A program made the translations under genes and the position numbers. The notes under the pieces are model-generated. The model was not told where the DNA came from and searched no databases. It was given only the letters and a program-made list of their open reading frames with translations. This document shows positions 61,200-64,000 of a stretch of 64,000 nucleotides of DNA, one piece after another; position 1 is the first letter of the stretch, and the number at the start of each line of letters is the position of its first letter. This DNA is from Argyresthia goedartella (taxonomy: Eukaryota > Arthropoda > Insecta > Lepidoptera > Argyresthiidae), in assembly GCA_949825045.1 (NCBI GenBank), contig OX463822.1, positions 3,805,516-3,869,515 of the forward strand, given 5' to 3'.

Positions 61200-63060
61200 A
61201 GATTATTTTATCCTGTTTTACCAAACCACCATGCTACCACAGCTAGTTACCAAACCACCATGATTCATATAACGTGCAAATTTTGCGGCACCTATCATAG
61301 TTGTCAGTGGCACAAATGGGCGATACCAATATATATAATGAATACGAATGTAAACGAATGTGACAGCGTTAATTACTTCCACATAAGAAAGAAAAGAGAG
61401 TGCCATCAATATAATGTGCGCTCGACTCAAAATAAATTGACGTAGCGCCAAACCCTAACATAAAAATTGTTTTTATATAAACTACGCCATTTTTCGAAAA
61501 TATTTTCAAGGAGAGTTTACAAATACATAATATCCACATTTTCAAAATTACTGGAAAAATATAGCAGTTTAGAGGTATTTTCCTAATTAAATTATATCGA
61601 GAAAATTTCATCCAAGCGCGTTTTCCTTCAGTGAGAATCTTAATCAATAAACGTTAACCAAAAATCTAATTTGTAGATAGATGACTTTATTGTGGAGTAA
61701 ATGGATTCGAAAAAAAACAATTATTTTGGTATCAACTTAACGTCGGATCCGCAATCTGTGAGATACGAAACGGGGTATCGAAACCAAGTTCGGATGTTTT
61801 GTACGTTTTTTTACAATCGTACGGAGCCCTTCTTGTGTGTGGTTAGCTACCTCCTTTAAATATTTAAAATGCGATGACTGTAGTTAACGATGCCTGAGTA
61901 TTCGTCTTGCATATGGAAAAACGTGCAGGAGGTTTTCAGTTCAAGTTGAGCATCCATTTAGAAAAAGTTATCCAATTCCAGCCCCATAAAGCTAGTGGTT
62001 TAAAATTTCACTTTATTTCGTTTATGGATCCGAAATTGGGTGAAGTGAAAGTGGGGTGAAAAGTCAATGGTGGAAGTTGGAAGGGTTGGTTGAGTGACGG
62101 GCTAATACGGAAGCTGGGTTATTAGCGCCGATGATCTGTTTGTGACTTGTAAAACTCTCTGGTTTCTAGCGACATCCTATAGAAAATTATAAAGCTGTTT
62201 ATTAGAAAACTGGTAAAATGAGATTACTGTTACGTTTGTAAGAATCTCCTTTCACCTTTTAAATACCAAAGCAGTGATACCGGTAGTGGGTCTATATTGT
62301 CTCTTTTTTCTAAAACATTATGTACAAAAGCAGTGAACGATTATTAAGGTAGCGCTACCAGTAGATCATCGCTGCGAGAAGGCGATATGTAAAATCATAT
62401 TGATTTATCTTTCAGTTGAAAGCACACATACCCACGGACTGTCGAATTTCATTATGTGCTGCGAGGTCAGCCGTCAGCATTGTCGTCTGCAGCAAGTGTG
62501 GGAGGTTGCAAATTTTAGTACAAATAATCCAAATGCCATGACTGTAGGTGCAGCGGGGTCTCCTTAATTACCTTTTTCAGACGTGATCAAAACACCGTTT
62601 CTATTTAAAAAAAACATGTATGCATTTCATTGTAGCGCTGATTGCAATTTAGCGAATGTCTGTTCACTTTCTTCTCTCTGGGGGACACTGATGATTGTGC
62701 GAATTGAAGATTGATTGTTTGCGTTTTTTTACAATGTCAGCAAACGAGACGACTTTCGTTCAGAATATAAAGTTGGAGTTTTTGTTGTCGTCGAATACTC
62801 ATCATTCTAAAATAATCCAACCAAAATTACAGACCACACAGTAGTGGAAATGTGTCGTTTAATTAAACATTCTCTGGAATTCTCGAAGCGTCAAAATCTC
62901 CAACTAAAGAAAAAGTACCAGTTGAAATCTAACAGTAGCCGTTGATTCCAATTTGCTATTCACTTTTAGGATTGTTAGAATGTCTGAAATCTCACCGCCC
63001 ACCGTATCTTACAGCCAAAGACGTGCATCAATTTTCATACTTCGGAGGCGTGGAAGCAGG
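61200..63060. other. Unassigned AT-rich spacer
   Basis: ACCAAACCACCATG is duplicated at about 61220 and 61250. No exon, SINE or LINE recognised. Confidence 0.4.
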
Positions 63061-63069
63061 AGTGGAGCT

Positions 63070-63200
63070 CTCTGTCGTAGGAACCAGAAACAGCGCATTC
63101 ACACACATATAAACATCCAAGACCTGGGGTTTTTTCTGTATTCCCAGCCGGGGATCGAATCCGGGACCTCTCACTGGTAGGCAGAGCCACAAACGCAGCG
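63070..63200 (-). repeat. SINE-C copy, 5' two thirds
   Basis: TGTCGTAGGAACCAGAAACA, ACATCCAAGACCTGGGG and head CCGGGGATCGAATCCGGGAC with CTGGTAGGCAGAGCCAC. The B-box complement is intact. Confidence 0.75.
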
Positions 63201-63204
63201 CGAC

Positions 63205-63655
63205 AGAGGCAATCTTTCAAAAATCGTGGCTTTTTAAAGCAATCAAATAGTGGCAGTAGATGACTCTTCATGAGACAAAAAACACACAATCTGAGAATGG
63301 CAAACAAAAATATGTTTCCGATAGCTACTTACCTACTCTTTTGTTGCAAACATTTTTAATTAAACACATTCTCTCGTTCCTCACACGATGAACATTCACG
63401 AGATAAAAGTATTCCTTTTCAATAGACTGCTTGCCGGAAATAGCGTGATATATAGGTATACGGGGCTAGCAATTGAAAATTGAAAAGCTGTCGAACGTTT
63501 TTATAATTTTTGTTTGATATTTCGTGGAATATTCCTACAGTTTGACTTTTAATAAAGTGCACATATCAACAGGGTTCGAAGAAGAACACATTTCATCAAT
63601 CCAAAAAATAGACCCCTAAACATATCACAGGACAGTCGGTAATGCTAGTATCAAA
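63205..63655. other. Unassigned AT-rich spacer
   Basis: Nothing supported. Confidence 0.4.
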
Positions 63656-63659
63656 CTTA

Positions 63660-64000
63660 AATTAGATTTAGTTCTTCGAGAACGTTTTGAGTTTCTTTTC
63701 CCCAGGGATAGTAATCGGAGATCCCACACGGTGTCTCTCCTGTCAACTCCTCGGCATAACACTGCCGCCTATAAACACTATTTTAGGTTAAGGGCAATCC
63801 GACTGTGGAACGCACTTCCCTGCACTATTAGGGATAGTCCCTCAATTTTCACTTTTAAGAAAAGATTGAAAGCGTATTTCCTTTCTCTTCCGTAATCGGT
63901 ATCATATTTATGTAAGTATATGGATGATATTTTGTAGTTTATATATGTGCATGCTATCTAGTGTATTTTATATAGTTGATATATATATATATATTTATTA
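63660..64000 (+). pseudogene. LINE ORF C-terminus with AT-rich tail, running to the window edge
   Basis: A stop-free stretch of 60 codons without ATG (63716-63892, TAA at 63893-63895) reads RRSHTVSLLSTPRHNTAAYK, HYFRLRAIRLWNALPCTIRD and FKKRLKAYFLSLP. YFRxRAIRLWNALP ... FKxRLKxYF is a standard non-LTR RT ending. The 3' UTR is short and leads to a (TA)n run at the window end. Unlike its neighbours this C-terminus shows no stop or shift, so it may be younger. Confidence 0.8.

Overview
This is an AT-rich, repeat-dense piece of animal nuclear DNA. The organism is most probably a moth or butterfly, inferred from three things: reverse-transcriptase fragments of the jockey/CR1 and RTE kind, several tRNA-headed SINE families, and a host gene with small GC-rich exons in long TE-filled introns. 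There are no bacterial-style operons, CRISPR arrays or rRNA genes, and I see no intact tRNA gene. Most long open frames are retroelement remnants or shadows.

The one host gene I can reconstruct lies on the minus strand, from about 34424 down to 17245. Seven exons join with matching splice phases: 33506-34379 (with ATG), 32662-32774, 31314-31500, 29012-29071, 20993-21182, 18049-18229 and 17245-17481. The product has a long Ser/Arg/Pro-rich N-terminus with about a dozen SPRxSLxPD-type repeats. It ends in a four-transmembrane module that I assign to the TMEM272-like family. The last exon has an in-frame TAG followed by 64 further codons that look fully coding. This is the most interesting point in the gene.

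Region by region. 1-10 kb is a stack of nested retroelements: two copies of a non-autonomous LTR element, each inserted in a different SINE with a 5-bp target duplication; a poly(A) retroposon with an 11-bp duplication; an intact 402-residue gag/ORF1-like frame; and a 5'-truncated LINE with a 3' RT frame. 10-17 kb is mostly unassigned AT-rich DNA with weak exon candidates. 17-34 kb is the host gene; its introns carry RTE and CR1/jockey-like fragments, SINEs and MITEs. 35-64 kb holds no gene I can support and is a TE graveyard with a 277-bp tandem duplication, a long-TIR MITE, piggyBac-type TTAA MITEs, a 15-bp minisatellite and degenerate LINEs.

Three patterns cut across the window. Several near-perfect hairpins exist, at least two of them built from retroelement sequence turned head to head. 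One repeat family keeps a GC-rich core but has copy-specific inverted arms. A composite TIR element occurs three times with the same internal junction. Family labels SINE-A/B/C, F, G, H, J, K and L are mine and are used only to link copies.
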